DNA from: Micropterix aruncella
Taxonomy: Eukaryota; Arthropoda; Insecta; Lepidoptera; Micropterigidae
Assembly (NCBI GenBank): GCA_944548615.1
Contig: OX155951.1
Span: 41,397,964-41,461,963, forward strand
Direction of reading: 5' to 3'
DNA length: 64,000 nt
Shown: piece by piece, positions 9,887 to 20,139 of the stretch
How positions within the stretch are numbered: position 1 is the first letter of the stretch
Layout: each line of letters starts with the position of its first letter
Position numbers and translations under genes: made by a program
The notes under the pieces: model-generated
What the model saw: only the letters and a program-made list of their open reading frames with translations
Told to the model about the DNA's origin: nothing
Database searches by the model: none

Positions 9887-12814
9887 CTAATGCAACAACA
9901 AATCACTCAATTGTTTCCTAAAAGTAATTAATGACACGGAGAATATATCTATGTCGTTCAAAACTTTATTATAACACATGCAAGAGCGTCTGAAGAAGGT
10001 ATTTTTTGCGTAGTTTGAATGAAAAGAGGGAATATAGAAAGTATCTTTTGAACGTGAGGAGCAAGACCGCGGGATTTTAAAAAGAATTTTTTCCAAAAGG
10101 GGTGCAGAGTTGATGTGGTTATGAATAATTTTATATAAGAAAATGCTGTCTAAGAATTTTCGTCTTGAATACAGAAAATGCATTTTGTGTGTTGTTACTC
10201 TCTCTGCGTAATCGGTGCAGAGGCTACCTGTCCGAAAGTCTAATGATTTTAAACATTTCTTTTGTACCCTCTCAATCCTATCTACGTGAACAGCATACTG
10301 GGGACTCCAAACTACACTTCCGAATTCTAGGACACTACGAACAAATGCATTGTAGAGTATTTTAATGGTGTTGCCTCTGGCAAAAGGTTTACTTATGCGC
10401 AGAATCAGTCCGAGTTGTTTAAAAGCCTTAGCTACGATCTTATCAATGTGAAGGTTAAAGTGCAGTTTGGAATCCAGGGTAATGCCTAGATCACGAATGT
10501 TGGTAACTCGGGTTAAGTTATTACTGGATATTTTGTAATCATAAATAATTGGATGATGCTTTCGGGTGAATGTTATGACGTTACATTTATCCGTATTTAA
10601 AATTAGTTGATTATCCTTACAATAGTTCTCAAAGCTTAATAAATCCTGTTGCAAATCTTCACAATCACCAAGACCTTTAACAATTTTGAATATTTTTGTA
10701 TCGTCTGCATAAAGCAAGTGATGCGACTTATTAAAACACGGTCCAATATCGTTTAAATATAAAGTAAATAGAAAAGGGCCAAGGTGGGATCCCTGAGGAA
10801 TTCCTGACGGAACATTAAGAAACGAAGAGCGGTAACCTTTAAGGGCGACGGCTTGACTACGATTGTTTATATAGGACTGGATCCATCTTAGCAGGTCGCC
10901 GTGTATACCGAATTTCGAAAGTTTTTGTATAAGGATAGAATGACTAATTTTGTCGAAAGCCTTAGAGAAATCAGTATACACGGCATCAACCTGGAATCCG
11001 GAATCAAGGGCATTCAACAAAAAGTCAGTGTATTCGATAAGATTTGTGTTAACACTTCTACCACGAAAAAACCCATGCTGTTCCGTTGATACAACGTGCA
11101 GCATTTGAGTGGTTAACGACGTAGTAATTATTTTTTCGAAAATCTTACCAAATAGACTCAGCTTAGAGATAGGCCTGTACTGCATAATATCATGTTTGTC
11201 ACCACCTTTTGGAATTGGAGTTACCAGAGATTTCTTCCAGATGGCAGGAAAACAGCCCTCCAGCATAGATTTCCTATAAATTATGGTGATTGGTATTGAA
11301 AACTCTTTACTAAGCTTCCTGATTAAGATGGGATGGATGTTGTCGAAACCCGCACCCTTGTTTATATCTATTTGCTGAAATAGTTTATGTACAAGGTTTT
11401 CTGTTATTTCTACCGTCGAGATGTTAACTGAAGATAAGGCTGTATCAGTACAGGAAGTGTCACTCACTTGGGAAGTGTCGGGGATAAAAACTGAGTTAAA
11501 ATAATCATTAAACATATTGGTAATTGTTTCGCCGTCACTTGAAGATACATCGTTCAGGCTCATATGAGAGGGAATATTATTGGCACCAAATTTAGATTTA
11601 ATAAATGTCCAAAAAAATCGAGGGGCGATGTTAATTTTTTCTTCTGAGAAATCAATATAGTTTTTGTAACATTCCCGCTCAAGTTTCTTTTCCCGTGAGC
11701 GTAATAATGAAAAAGTTTGGTAGTGGCAAAGATTGTCATATTTTTTCCATTTGGAATGCATTTTCATTTTCTGACGAATTAATTTTATTAAACCACGGGA
11801 ATACCAAGGTGGATAATTTGTTTGTGATTTTACTAGTTTCTTCGGAATATATTTGTCTATAAGATCCTGTAAGAAGTTGTAAAAATAGGTAACCGATTTT
11901 TCAGTATCCAATTTCGATAAAACTTTATCCCAGTCAACATTCATTAACGCGTTACTTATGCTAACAAAGTCAGCCGCATGATAGATAACTTTTAAACGTT
12001 CTTTAATACACATCATATAAGTGTTGCAGGGGAGGTAAAAGGTAATATCTAATGACTTATGATGGTGATCCTCCGGCGTGAGTGGGGAATCAGAGTTCCT
12101 CACTTTGCAGCTAGTAGAACACAAAACTAAGTCGAGTATCCTCCCATTTTTATTTTGACATCCGTTATATTGCGATAGGCTAGAAATATTCATAAAATCA
12201 ATCAAGTCAGACACTTTGATATCGTCGTTCGCGTTCACGCTAAGAGAATCGGAATATTCCAAAGAATACCAATCTGCTTTAGTGATATTTAGATCACCGA
12301 GGATTAAAAAGTTGTCATTTTGGTGATTCTGCATGATATCAAACGTATTATCGTAAAATGTTCGAAGTGCCTCTAAATGATTATCATTGTGCGGGAAATA
12401 ACAACAGGCTATATGTGTGTACGTAGTTTGTGAGTGTGAGGATACAGTATTGCGGGAGGGAGCGCCGACGAGCGGAGTCGGCGCCGGGATCTCGAGAGTC
12501 AGCCACAAGCAGTGGCGCGCCCGCTCCGAGCACAAGTCGTCCCGCCGCCGCGCGCGCAGCCCGCAAGGCACAGCTATTAGCATTCCTCCGCCGCGCTCGC
12601 CGCGTCCGTTACTAACGAGCCTATCGTGCCTATACACGTTATAATTATTGTAAAAATATTCTGCGTCATAAAAGTCTTCCGTTAACCAGGTTTCAGTTAA
12701 AATGATTAAATCGTAATCGCATTGCAAGACGTTGGTTAAAAACGAATGAGACTTAGTGCGTAATCCCCTCACGTTCTGGTAATAGATTGATAATGATTTA
12801 AGTTTGTAATCCAT
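9887..12814 (-). CDS. LINE ORF2: APE endonuclease plus reverse transcriptase
   Basis: An intact frame of 975 residues. The N-terminal apurinic-like endonuclease (about 1-260) shows QN at 13-14, ETW at 41-43, RGGGMLIAV at 74-82, GDLN at 173-176, LDLVL at 227-231 and DHHHKSL near 249, the usual metal and phosphate-binding set. The reverse transcriptase (about 490-790) shows IPKGG near 534, YRPIS at 546-550, QHGF at 579-582, DFSKAFD at 615-621 (first catalytic Asp), GIPQGSHLGP from 671 and the catalytic YADD at 702-705. A C-terminal block (about 830-975) carries the VWSPQYAVHVDRIERVQKK motif. It would nick chromosomal DNA and copy its own RNA by target-primed reverse transcription in the nucleus. 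Residues about 66-128 are encoded by an unusually GC-rich patch (12,430-12,620). The start ATG is the first in frame before the endonuclease domain. Confidence 0.95.
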   Translation of the reverse strand: MDYKLKSLSIYYQNVRGLRTKSHSFLTNVLQCDYDLIILTETWLTEDFYDAEYFYNNYNVYRHDRLVSNGRGERGGGMLIAVPCGLRARRRDDLCSERARHCLWLTLEIPAPTPLVGAPSRNTVSSHSQTTYTHIACCYFPHNDNHLEALRTFYDNTFDIMQNHQNDNFLILGDLNITKADWYSLEYSDSLSVNANDDIKVSDLIDFMNISSLSQYNGCQNKNGRILDLVLCSTSCKVRNSDSPLTPEDHHHKSLDITFYLPCNTYMMCIKERLKVIYHAADFVSISNALMNVDWDKVLSKLDTEKSVTYFYNFLQDLIDKYIPKKLVKSQTNYPPWYSRGLIKLIRQKMKMHSKWKKYDNLCHYQTFSLLRSREKKLERECYKNYIDFSEEKINIAPRFFWTFIKSKFGANNIPSHMSLNDVSSSDGETITNMFNDYFNSVFIPDTSQVSDTSCTDTALSSVNISTVEITENLVHKLFQQIDINKGAGFDNIHPILIRKLSKEFSIPITIIYRKSMLEGCFPAIWKKSLVTPIPKGGDKHDIMQYRPISKLSLFGKIFEKIITTSLTTQMLHVVSTEQHGFFRGRSVNTNLIEYTDFLLNALDSGFQVDAVYTDFSKAFDKISHSILIQKLSKFGIHGDLLRWIQSYINNRSQAVALKGYRSSFLNVPSGIPQGSHLGPFLFTLYLNDIGPCFNKSHHLLYADDTKIFKIVKGLGDCEDLQQDLLSFENYCKDNQLILNTDKCNVITFTRKHHPIIYDYKISSNNLTRVTNIRDLGITLDSKLHFNLHIDKIVAKAFKQLGLILRISKPFARGNTIKILYNAFVRSVLEFGSVVWSPQYAVHVDRIERVQKKCLKSLDFRTGSLCTDYAERVTTHKMHFLYSRRKFLDSIFLYKIIHNHINSAPLLEKILFKIPRSCSSRSKDTFYIPSFHSNYAKNTFFRRSCMCYNKVLNDIDIFSVSLITFRKQLSDLLLH

Positions 12815-13190
12815 AATAGTATTGTCTTAAAATAAACAGACAATAAAAAGGTGATAAATTGAATAAAGCTGAAACGTCAAATAACTTCTTCAAACGAGAA
12901 TATTTTATGCAGTATACAAATAACAAGAAAAGTAATAAGCTATATGGCAGTGCATACAGATTAATACTATAATTAAAAAACACTAAATTAATAATATTCA
13001 AAAGGGCGAGATACTTGTGGACAAGAGAGTGTTCGTTGTTGCAATTTATTGTAATAAAAACAAAATAAGCCTCAACTGTTAGTGAGGATGAAACATAATA
13101 CACTGACAAAATTGAGGTAGACAAATAAGAAGAGGAAATAGATACCCAAGTAATTGTTGAAAATACAGGGAATTGTTTAACATTTAACAC
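12798..13190 (-). CDS. Hypothetical hydrophobic ORF in the LINE inter-ORF spacer
   Basis: An open frame of 130 codons fills the spacer between the two LINE ORFs: its ATG lies 9 nt after the ORF1 stop and its end overlaps the ORF2 start by 17 nt. The predicted product is rich in F, L, Y, I and S, with a strongly hydrophobic stretch around residues 70-95 (NLYALPYSLLLFLLFVYCI). I recognise no family. The T-rich coding strand lowers the chance of stop codons and gives hydrophobic residues automatically, so this may be spurious. It could equally be a leader that couples translation to ORF2. Confidence 0.2.
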   Translation of the reverse strand: MLNVKQFPVFSTITWVSISSSYLSTSILSVYYVSSSLTVEAYFVFITINCNNEHSLVHKYLALLNIINLVFFNYSINLYALPYSLLLFLLFVYCIKYSRLKKLFDVSALFNLSPFYCLFILRQYYYGLQT

Positions 13191-13199
13191 AGTAGCTAG

Positions 13200-14180
13200 T
13201 CACTTAATTTTATGAAGATCGGATTCGTTTGAAATTCGGATGATGTTCGAGGTTTCATTTTTTCGGAGAAGTATCTTGCAATCTTTAACCCACAGATAGG
13301 AGTAGTTGTTTTCGACCTTTAGTTCCCGCGCTCGCTTCAGTAATAATTTGTTTGTAGGCGTGAGGTGGTCACTGACGTATAGGGTAGAGGCCGCGCCCGG
13401 CAATCCGATGTCCGCGGTAGAGATGCCGCGGCGGGCCCGCACGGCCGCAATCAGCTGATCCTTGCGCCTGCGCTGCGTGAACCGAACGACTACTGATGGT
13501 GGGCGCGCCGGCTGCTTGTTTCCACCAGCGCCAGTGACGCCCAGGTAGGGGCGCACGCGATGTATGGTGTCAACATCCGTATCACATAACTTAAAACCCA
13601 CGATGGTACATAGATCATGTAATGTCGACATTAAATTTTCTCCCTTATTTGTAGGTAAGCCGGAAATTTCAATATTATTTTGTCTAGAGAATTGGTCCTG
13701 CAAATTATTTTCCTGTCTCAGCTCTAATATAGTTTCTTGAGCTTTTATTAACTCTTTTTGAACTTCGGAGAAACAGGAAATCTTTTTCTCTGCAGTGATT
13801 AATCTGCCATTAAAATCGTCGAACCTGCCATCCATTGCGATTAATTTATTATCTATGTCCGTGATATATTGCATTGAATTCTGGACAACGGATTTCATGT
13901 TGTCAAATTCTGATTTCATATTATTAAAATCTACTCGAAAGCTTTTTATTTCGTTAAGCACATCAAATAAAGACGGCTGACCTAAATTTGAGGGTTGAGA
14001 CTGTGGTAAGGGGCTGGCCATGTTACGGCACGAGGTGCATCGCCAGTTAGCCTTCTTCTCGGAGCCCATTTTTCGGTAGGTGACTTCGGAAACTCCCGCG
14101 CAGTCATAATGATAGTGCCCTTTACATTGCCCGCAAACAACATAGTCTACTGCATCATTTTTACACTTACTGCAATTCAT
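13200..14180 (-). CDS. LINE ORF1: PHD finger, coiled-coil, RRM-like protein
   Basis: An intact frame of 326 residues. The N-terminus is a C4HC3 PHD-type zinc finger with C3, C6, C16, C19, H24, C27, C48 and C51, preceded by none of the usual extra sequence. Residues about 75-165 form a heptad-like coiled coil (DFNNMKSEFDNMK, DGRFDDFNGRL, ELIKAQETILELRQEN) expected to trimerise. Residues about 168-245 (SRQNNIEISGLP ... PPSVVVRFTQRRRKDQLIAA) and about 255-320 (STLYVSDHLTP ... YLWVKDCKILLRK) resemble the RRM and C-terminal domains of L1 ORF1p-like proteins. The role is binding the element's RNA as a chaperone in the ribonucleoprotein. PHD-finger ORF1 proteins are known in CR1-group LINEs. The stretch for residues ~200-265 is GC-rich relative to the rest. 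Confidence 0.93.
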   Translation of the reverse strand: MNCSKCKNDAVDYVVCGQCKGHYHYDCAGVSEVTYRKMGSEKKANWRCTSCRNMASPLPQSQPSNLGQPSLFDVLNEIKSFRVDFNNMKSEFDNMKSVVQNSMQYITDIDNKLIAMDGRFDDFNGRLITAEKKISCFSEVQKELIKAQETILELRQENNLQDQFSRQNNIEISGLPTNKGENLMSTLHDLCTIVGFKLCDTDVDTIHRVRPYLGVTGAGGNKQPARPPSVVVRFTQRRRKDQLIAAVRARRGISTADIGLPGAASTLYVSDHLTPTNKLLLKRARELKVENNYSYLWVKDCKILLRKNETSNIIRISNESDLHKIK

Positions 14181-14430
14181 TGTTAATTTAATTAATTTCG
14201 TAAGAAAAAATCACTGGGTAGTAGATAGATGACGTTCGCGTTTCAATGTTTTTATGTTTCGCGAAAATTTCGTATGCAGGATGGTATGATACGATAATAT
14301 ACAGGGTTATCGTTAGCGTTCCTTGAATAATCGTAAATTCACCTCACTATCTGTCAACCTGCTGCGGCCTGTTCGTTCGGCGGCGAACGTTCAGGTGTGA
14401 CCGCTGTAGTGAATATTCGGATGAGTACTG

Positions 14431-15162
14431 AAATAGTTATTTTTTTTTAAAACAAAATATCTCACCAATCCCACACCCAAATTACACGATTTTTTCACAG
14501 AAATATTCTCCGCAAGTCTATCCTTAACTTGGTAAATCGTTAAAGAAAGGCCACTCGATACTGATACTATTTTTCGACTATTTACAAGAGCGATCGAATT
14601 TTTCGTGTGACAACTGAAATTATGTCTTAAAAACTGATAATTTAATTGATATGTTGGTACGAACTTATCGAATAATATTTCGATGAAATTTGGAGCTTTT
14701 CGATATAACTCACATTGTTACCCGTTCGTTGTCGTTGTGCCGTCGAGGAGCGGTATAAATAAATTCGAGTCGTTTCCTTCAGGCGCATTTTCTCCGTTGA
14801 AAATTTCACGAGTTTCTTGCACCGCGGCCGACTTTCGACCTGTCGTCAGTGCAATTTGTGGAGTCGAGTGACAGGCGCGCCCCCGCCATGCACGTGGTCG
14901 GCATGTGCAATTCGACGCTTTGCGAAAATTTGGTATTCCAACTAACCCCCCTGCCTGCCTTCTGTGAATTTTACTCGTTATTCGCGGACCGGCGACCATT
15001 TTTCAAAGTCCCGCACTGCTATATCGCTCTAAATTGACTTGCAACTCATGCGCATTCTGTGGGATATTCGAATTTGCATCGATTTAACGAATTACCTATT
15101 TCGGCAGAATTGCATCAAAGCGTGCAATAATTCTCGAATTACCTGCGCTGTGCATGTATTAC
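14431..15162. other. Gene-free stretch
   Basis: No gene recognised. Short overlapping frames at 14,683-15,037 on both strands show no domain. The block 14,690-15,020 is moderately GC-rich compared with its AT-rich flanks. Confidence 0.35.
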
Positions 15163-15399
15163 TTACTTTGCATATGCCCATTCTCTGTTAACGTACGAAG
15201 CGGAGTTATAGGGTCGAGCAGCTGACGGGTAGTAATGTTTGATACAACTGCTACGCCTCTGTTTAGAAATATTGACGTTTAGATTTGAGTATATTGACGG
15301 TGTCGTCCATCTACATAATGGAAGTAGACCTGTAATTTCGCAGAAATCTAGCCAAATTTGAAGGTAACAGTATGCACCACCAATATCCAACAAGATCCT

Positions 15400-15505
15400 A
15401 AAGCGTTCTACGTTCGGTGAGTCATGCATTATCCAAGTCGGAGAGACCAGCATATAAGTCGCCAGTCAAACGGCTTACGACAAACTTGGCAATCGCATTC
15501 GACAA
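15400..15505 (-). repeat. Family Z repeat, copy 1
   Basis: On the minus strand this ~90-bp segment aligns with 20,040-20,130 on the plus strand. The shared parts are a CTTATATGCTGG/CATATGCTAG region, then ACTTGGATAATGCATGACTC versus ACTGGATAATACATGACTC, and CACCGAACGTA. In both copies the alignment lies near LINE-like debris. The function and origin are unknown. Confidence 0.5.
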
Positions 15506-15509
15506 TCCC

Positions 15510-16090
15510 AGTAATTTGACGTTTTTAAAAACCGCATAAAGATATATCCTATATATTAGGCATTTTACAAACTGGACGAATAGTATTCTTTTGTTGATTA
15601 AAATCAATAGTAATGCTTACTTTTTAATGTCCCTTTTTTGTGTCATTTTTTTTTTTTGTATTTTCAAATATTTTTTCTGTTTTCATTTTATCTTTACGAT
15701 TTTTTTTTTGCTTTTCTTTTTCCCGTATTCTAACGTCTAATAAAATGAATCTAAATCCTTCTGATTTATTGACTTGAATTTATGTATACTTTTTGGTACG
15801 TATTCTTGAAATCCAATCATCTAATCTGGAAACTGAGCGCAGCGCGAATCTCCAATATTGAGAAGTACGCTTTCCGGAATCAACCGCTATCCACTTCCGC
15901 TCTTGAACCCTTTCGCCTTAATTCTCCAAACTCGTCGTTTTATGTGTCCCCCTCGTGCGCTACTCCCCCTTTCTACCCTCCTTCACGGCAGCCGGCTTCC
16001 ATCTGTCCTCCCCGGGGACCGTCGGGCGGCGGCCTTCCCGAAACATACACTTTCTAACCCTACTCAATTACGGAATCCTCTCCCGGAATA
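15510..16090. other. Gene-free stretch
   Basis: T-rich from 15,600 to 15,720, then a C-rich block at 15,880-16,060 with two overlapping open frames (15,782-16,057 and 15,858-16,091) that have no recognisable domain. Nothing can be annotated with confidence. Confidence 0.35.
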
Positions 16091-16095
16091 GCGGG

Positions 16096-16335
16096 CTATA
16101 AAAAAATATTAAACACTTCTGGAGCGGGTTGGGATATAGAAAATACATACTTCTTGTTCTGGGTGAGGATGAGTGGACGCTCTAGAATTTCTATAACACC
16201 AATGTGCACAAGAAACTGCAGTAACCCAAGGCCTAACGGAAGCAAATTATACCCTGATAGTGAAGCAGTATAAGTCGCTATCGAGCCTTGTGTTATGAAT
16301 ATAATCAAACTCAATGCCAGAACCAGTTTCATCAT
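16096..16335 (-). CDS. Candidate small secreted peptide or terminal exon
   Basis: The minus frame encodes 79 residues starting with two methionines and a textbook signal-peptide profile: MMK, then LVLALSLIIFITQGSIA, with a likely cleavage after SIA or nearby. The remainder (TYTASLSGYNLLPLG ... ISQPAPEVFNIFL) matches no family I know. A possible GT donor occurs after TATCAG and a CCTCACCCAG acceptor occurs downstream, so the true product could be spliced. There are no cysteine pairs typical of defensins or odorant-binding proteins. Without transcript or homology support the call is weak. Confidence 0.25.
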   Translation of the reverse strand: MMKLVLALSLIIFITQGSIATYTASLSGYNLLPLGLGLLQFLVHIGVIEILERPLILTQNKKYVFSISQPAPEVFNIFL

Positions 16336-16479
16336 CAGTCGCCAGCTACACGAATGCGAGAAAAATATAAAAGAGTTTTATGACAGATATTAAAGAGTTG
16401 TTATTCGTATGTAATTACATTTCTTTTTTTAGTGAACCGAACGGAGTGGCATTTTTCAACGTTGAGCTGTATGTAGGTG

Positions 16480-16680
16480 ATTCAATTCGCAATAAATAGA
16501 TAAGTGGTTAAAGTCTTCTTGAAAATTTAAACAATCATGCTGTCGTATCATCTGCAAACAGAAGGATTTTTCAGTACTTAAAGCATTACTCGAAGTCATT
16601 ATTACATAGTTTGTACAGTAAAGGCCCAAGATGACTACCTTGCGGTACGCCTGACGTTACCGATCGTTATTTATTGCAGA
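16480..16680 (-). pseudogene. LINE reverse-transcriptase core fragment
   Basis: The minus strand reads SGVPQGSHLGPLL (about 16,625-16,660) and, ~85 nt on, LLFADDT (about 16,540-16,560), the RT motif 4/5 pair at the normal spacing. Stops interrupt the frame between them. It is a short relic of a CR1/jockey-type LINE that I cannot assign to any of the other families here. Confidence 0.75.
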
Positions 16681-16689
16681 TCTTTATCG

Positions 16690-19600
16690 TTTTCATATTA
16701 TTAGTTCATTTATAATATGTTCTTAAATTATGTCTAGTACATTTGGTGTATCCCACATTTTGCTTTTGTTAATGCATCAACTTTTTCAGCATTTATTCAA
16801 AACATTTTACCTCTTTATTTGTGTATCATAATTCTGTGCGGAATTACTTTTCCTAGGGGGGTAACCTACTCCTCTTGACTTCTATTTTAATGATGTTAGT
16901 ATCCCATAGGCTATCTAGATGGTTTTCAGGCGTTGGTTACATCTCAACATATCCACCACATTTGTCACGTGGCTTTTGGTTTTCACTTGGCCTAATATTT
17001 GACCCTAACAATAGTCTCTCGTGAATTAAAATTTATGTTGGACAATTTCAAACTGAAGCTTGCGGTGTAGGGTATGAAAATTCGATGCGCGAGAGGGCTA
17101 TTCCGTATATGCCGGAGAGCTGGAAACTCGCGGAAAACTACCCTCCGAGAATTATGTGTTTTCTTCTTAAAATCTATTTATGGGAGCGAAGCGCTTTGAA
17201 TATCCAGTTTCTCTGGCGAGTCGCGCACTTGTACTTCATCCCCGTCTGGCGATACAAATAACGTTTTCCGACATTATTTTTTTTCCCATTCTCCTTCTTT
17301 GTTTTTCATTTTTTTTAAAAGTAAAAATCGAGTGGATGAATGAGTGTCTGGAAAACTTCTGTGTAAGAATTTATCGCGCAAAGCCTAGTTTTTCGTATTG
17401 CATTGGACTCCCAATGCAAGACGGGGGAAAATATTTCTTCAGGAACTGAACATAGAGCTGGTGTTGGAAGGGTTGGATGCTGGGAGTCGATGTTTGCTAT
17501 GCCACATTCAGCGTCTGAACCTACGACTAAGCCAAGGGATTTTCGGTATAGTATGGTCCTAGTGGCGTTGAGTCCAGAGATCACGGGGCTTTGGCGTGCA
17601 CTGAGGAATAATGACACGCGTGACCTGTGTGAACGGATGTTCATTCTGAACCGAATTTATTACATATGACTCCGTAGGTCGCAGACTGGGAAACGAAGGA
17701 ATGAGGGGAGACAGAGGCGTGTGCATAATGACGTAGCACCTATAACGTGTATATTTATGATATTTGTAGTTACATAGATGAGGTATAAGACGTTCGGGTA
17801 GTCACCGTAAACCAAGGACTGACGATAACCTGCAGGCGTAAACAGCAAGAATATTTCGGAAGAGATAATCGTGTGCCGGATTCATCTGAAGCAAAAATAC
17901 ATTGTTCGTCACCACTGCCTACGTCACTACGACTCCTCGCTGCCCCTCGCCTCATTGCCGCCTGCCTTGGCTCCAGTATTCATCCATTGTTCACACTCCA
18001 GTCTTCTTCCAGTCTGTAAACGCTACGCACCCGCTCTGGAGATCTCCTACCTCAATTTCCGCGACAAAATAATATGCAGGTGTAAAGACTACATCACACG
18101 TATTGCTCTTCTCATTTGCTCCGCCAGAAGGCAATTCAAATTTTCCCGCCCGTTGTATTGCCACCGCGCGCGAAATCATGGAGTCAGATATAATTGTCAC
18201 GTAACTTTTACGAAAGCACATCGTGTAAACACTGAGCGGGCTCGAACACGTTAACCCGTCTGAAAGTCTTACTAAATTATCAGCTGAATATGCGTTTTAC
18301 TACAGCGAGCCTCTGGTTGAAACTGCCATAGGTACGTACACCATGCGCCGTGAACTGTTGTCAACGGTCTACGCTGGCCACATGACCACACAGTCGCAAA
18401 GACCTCCTTATAAGCAGCAAACTTTTCCTGCCAACATGGCTCGGTATCTACTCGAGAAGAGATACACTTCGTTGACTCTTTAGCCAACGATTACTTTTAA
18501 TCACTTACTTTTGATCAATCGCTTCTGATTGAATGTCCTTTACGACAGCACACAGAAAGGTGTTTTAGAGAAAAGAATCCAGTTGTGCGTTGGTAAGGTT
18601 TCGTTTTACAGGTGCAACTACTTCAGAATAATAATTATAAATACCTTTGGAATGACAGAAAATCAATAACCATCGTCCAACGGTTCATGTAATGTTTGTT
18701 TTCGTTTGGTGGTAAAAAAATCGAGACGGCTGCAGGACGGACTGCAGCATAAATGAAATAAAAAATGATTTTTTCCTTTTTCAGCCTTTCAGACACCGCC
18801 ATGGTGAAATACATCGCCGATCGCGAGGCGTAGTATCGGTCTCCCGGGTATCAAATAATTTATTTGACTTTCTCGTTATATCTCTCACCTTTCTCTGGTG
18901 CGCGCTCTCTCACCCCCGCCTCCCTGCGGACCTCTCTTTTCCTCCTGATCCCGAATTCTCACGTCTGAGCTTTGCCGCCCCTTAATGCCCTTTCAATTCC
19001 GCAATTCTCCGCCGGATACCGCGTCGATTGATTGTCTTTTATCGCGTAAACTCGCGCGCTCGCCGCTTCACTGGATTAATGCGCGATATTTTATTCAGGA
19101 TGGACGTCGCTCTGAAATTTCGTTGGTTCCCCGATAATCAAAAACATTGAATAAAGGAATCTTCAGTGAGATGAACCATATATATAAAAGGTTATTCTAA
19201 ATTGTATATCCTAATACGTCAGACTTATATAAACCGTGCGAAAAAATCGTACATTTGACTTCACTAGTGATTATTAACCCGTCGGACGCGGAAGAGTGAT
19301 TATAGGCATTTTGCGTCGTTTGACAGATCCGCGCGTAACCGTTTCGGCCAGCCCCATATATATTATATAAATATATAACACACATGACTAACAAGATTAA
19401 TTACTAGGTAACAAGAGGTAATTCATGAATAAACGATATTGTTAGTATTTCTTCACAAAATCGATCAAAAAGTTGCGGCGCAGTTTTTGCGCGCGAAAGC
19501 TGGTTTCCGAGCGGTTAATAGATCGAATGTGACAGGTCATCATTTCCACTCATTGTTTTCTTCAAAACGGTGCGGTCCTCACATTTCGAGAATAACGTGT

Positions 19601-19775
19601 CACTTAAGATGACTGTTTGATTGATCAATGGCGCGCGTGGTTTATTGATACTTTTATAGCATGCCTTCGGCAAACTATTTTTTTTTATTCGTCTCTTCCC
19701 TTTGTTCTGTTTTTCGTTTGTTTAGACTCTAGTTGTAGATTCGATAATCATATTAAGATTTATATTATTACTATA
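16690..19775. other. Gene-free stretch of about 3 kb
   Basis: No coding gene found. Frames at 17,180-17,669, 17,871-18,254 and on the opposite strand are short and overlapping with no domain. GC-rich islands occur at about 17,930-18,060, 18,820-18,980 (pyrimidine-rich, CTCTCTCACCCCCGCCTCC type) and 19,010-19,080. They could be regulatory but nothing in the sequence proves it. Confidence 0.35.
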
Positions 19776-19779
19776 ATAG

Positions 19780-19937
19780 TATAGTTCCAAGCGACTAGTC
19801 TTTACATAGGACTTAAACTTTTTAATAAATTGCTTGATAAATTAAAGACCATTGAAAACATTGATATTTTTAAGAGATGCATCAGGGTATATCTGTTTAA
19901 AATCAACATGTATACGCATAACGACATTTTAAAATAA
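19780..19937 (+). pseudogene. LINE C-terminal fragment
   Basis: The plus frame ending with TAA at 19,935-19,937 reads GLKLFNKLLDKLK then IFKRCIRVYLFK, the ending typical of ORF2 in CR1/jockey-group LINEs (L-N-LP, then FK--L--YL). Only about 45 residues are recognisable. The following AT-rich DNA to about 20,020 may be its 3' UTR. Confidence 0.6.
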
Positions 19938-20034
19938 GTTAAAATCAACATTGTACTTACCAATGTAATTAGATATATTTTATTTTTATTTTCAGTTTAT
20001 ATATTATAGTCGTAGTAGTAACTAGGCGACCACA

Positions 20035-20135
20035 TTGTCGGTCAACAAACTTGTTGTAAACAGCTGTTCCGGCGACATATGCTAGCCTCGAACTGGATAA
20101 TACATGACTCACCGAACGTACAGCGCTACTTCCAT
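20035..20135 (+). repeat. Family Z repeat, copy 2
   Basis: This aligns with the minus strand of 15,400-15,505 (see that copy). The shared core runs from about 20,045 to 20,125 with roughly three quarters of bases identical by eye. Confidence 0.5.
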
Positions 20136-20139
20136 TATG

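Larger units (their letters stand above)
9680..14430 (-). mobile_element. Full-length LINE, family C (CR1-like)
   Basis: This is a complete non-LTR retrotransposon on the minus strand. In order it has a 5' UTR (start uncertain, about 14,300-14,430), ORF1 (14,180-13,200), a 385-nt spacer, ORF2 (12,814-9,887), a ~190-nt 3' UTR ending CCTAAATAAA, and a poly-A tail of over 20 nt (T-run about 9,680-9,703). The PHD-finger ORF1 plus APE-type endonuclease and RT in ORF2 place it in the CR1/jockey supergroup of LINEs; the exact clade needs a tree. I could not identify a target-site duplication because the 5' end is not sharply defined. Both frames are intact, and the copy at 5,838-6,880 is nearly identical, so the family has been recently active. 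Confidence 0.92.

Noticed and set aside
10165..10365. Plus-strand open frames inside the LINE (also 10,901, 12,417, 13,795)
   Set aside because: Shadows of the minus-strand ORF2 and ORF1.
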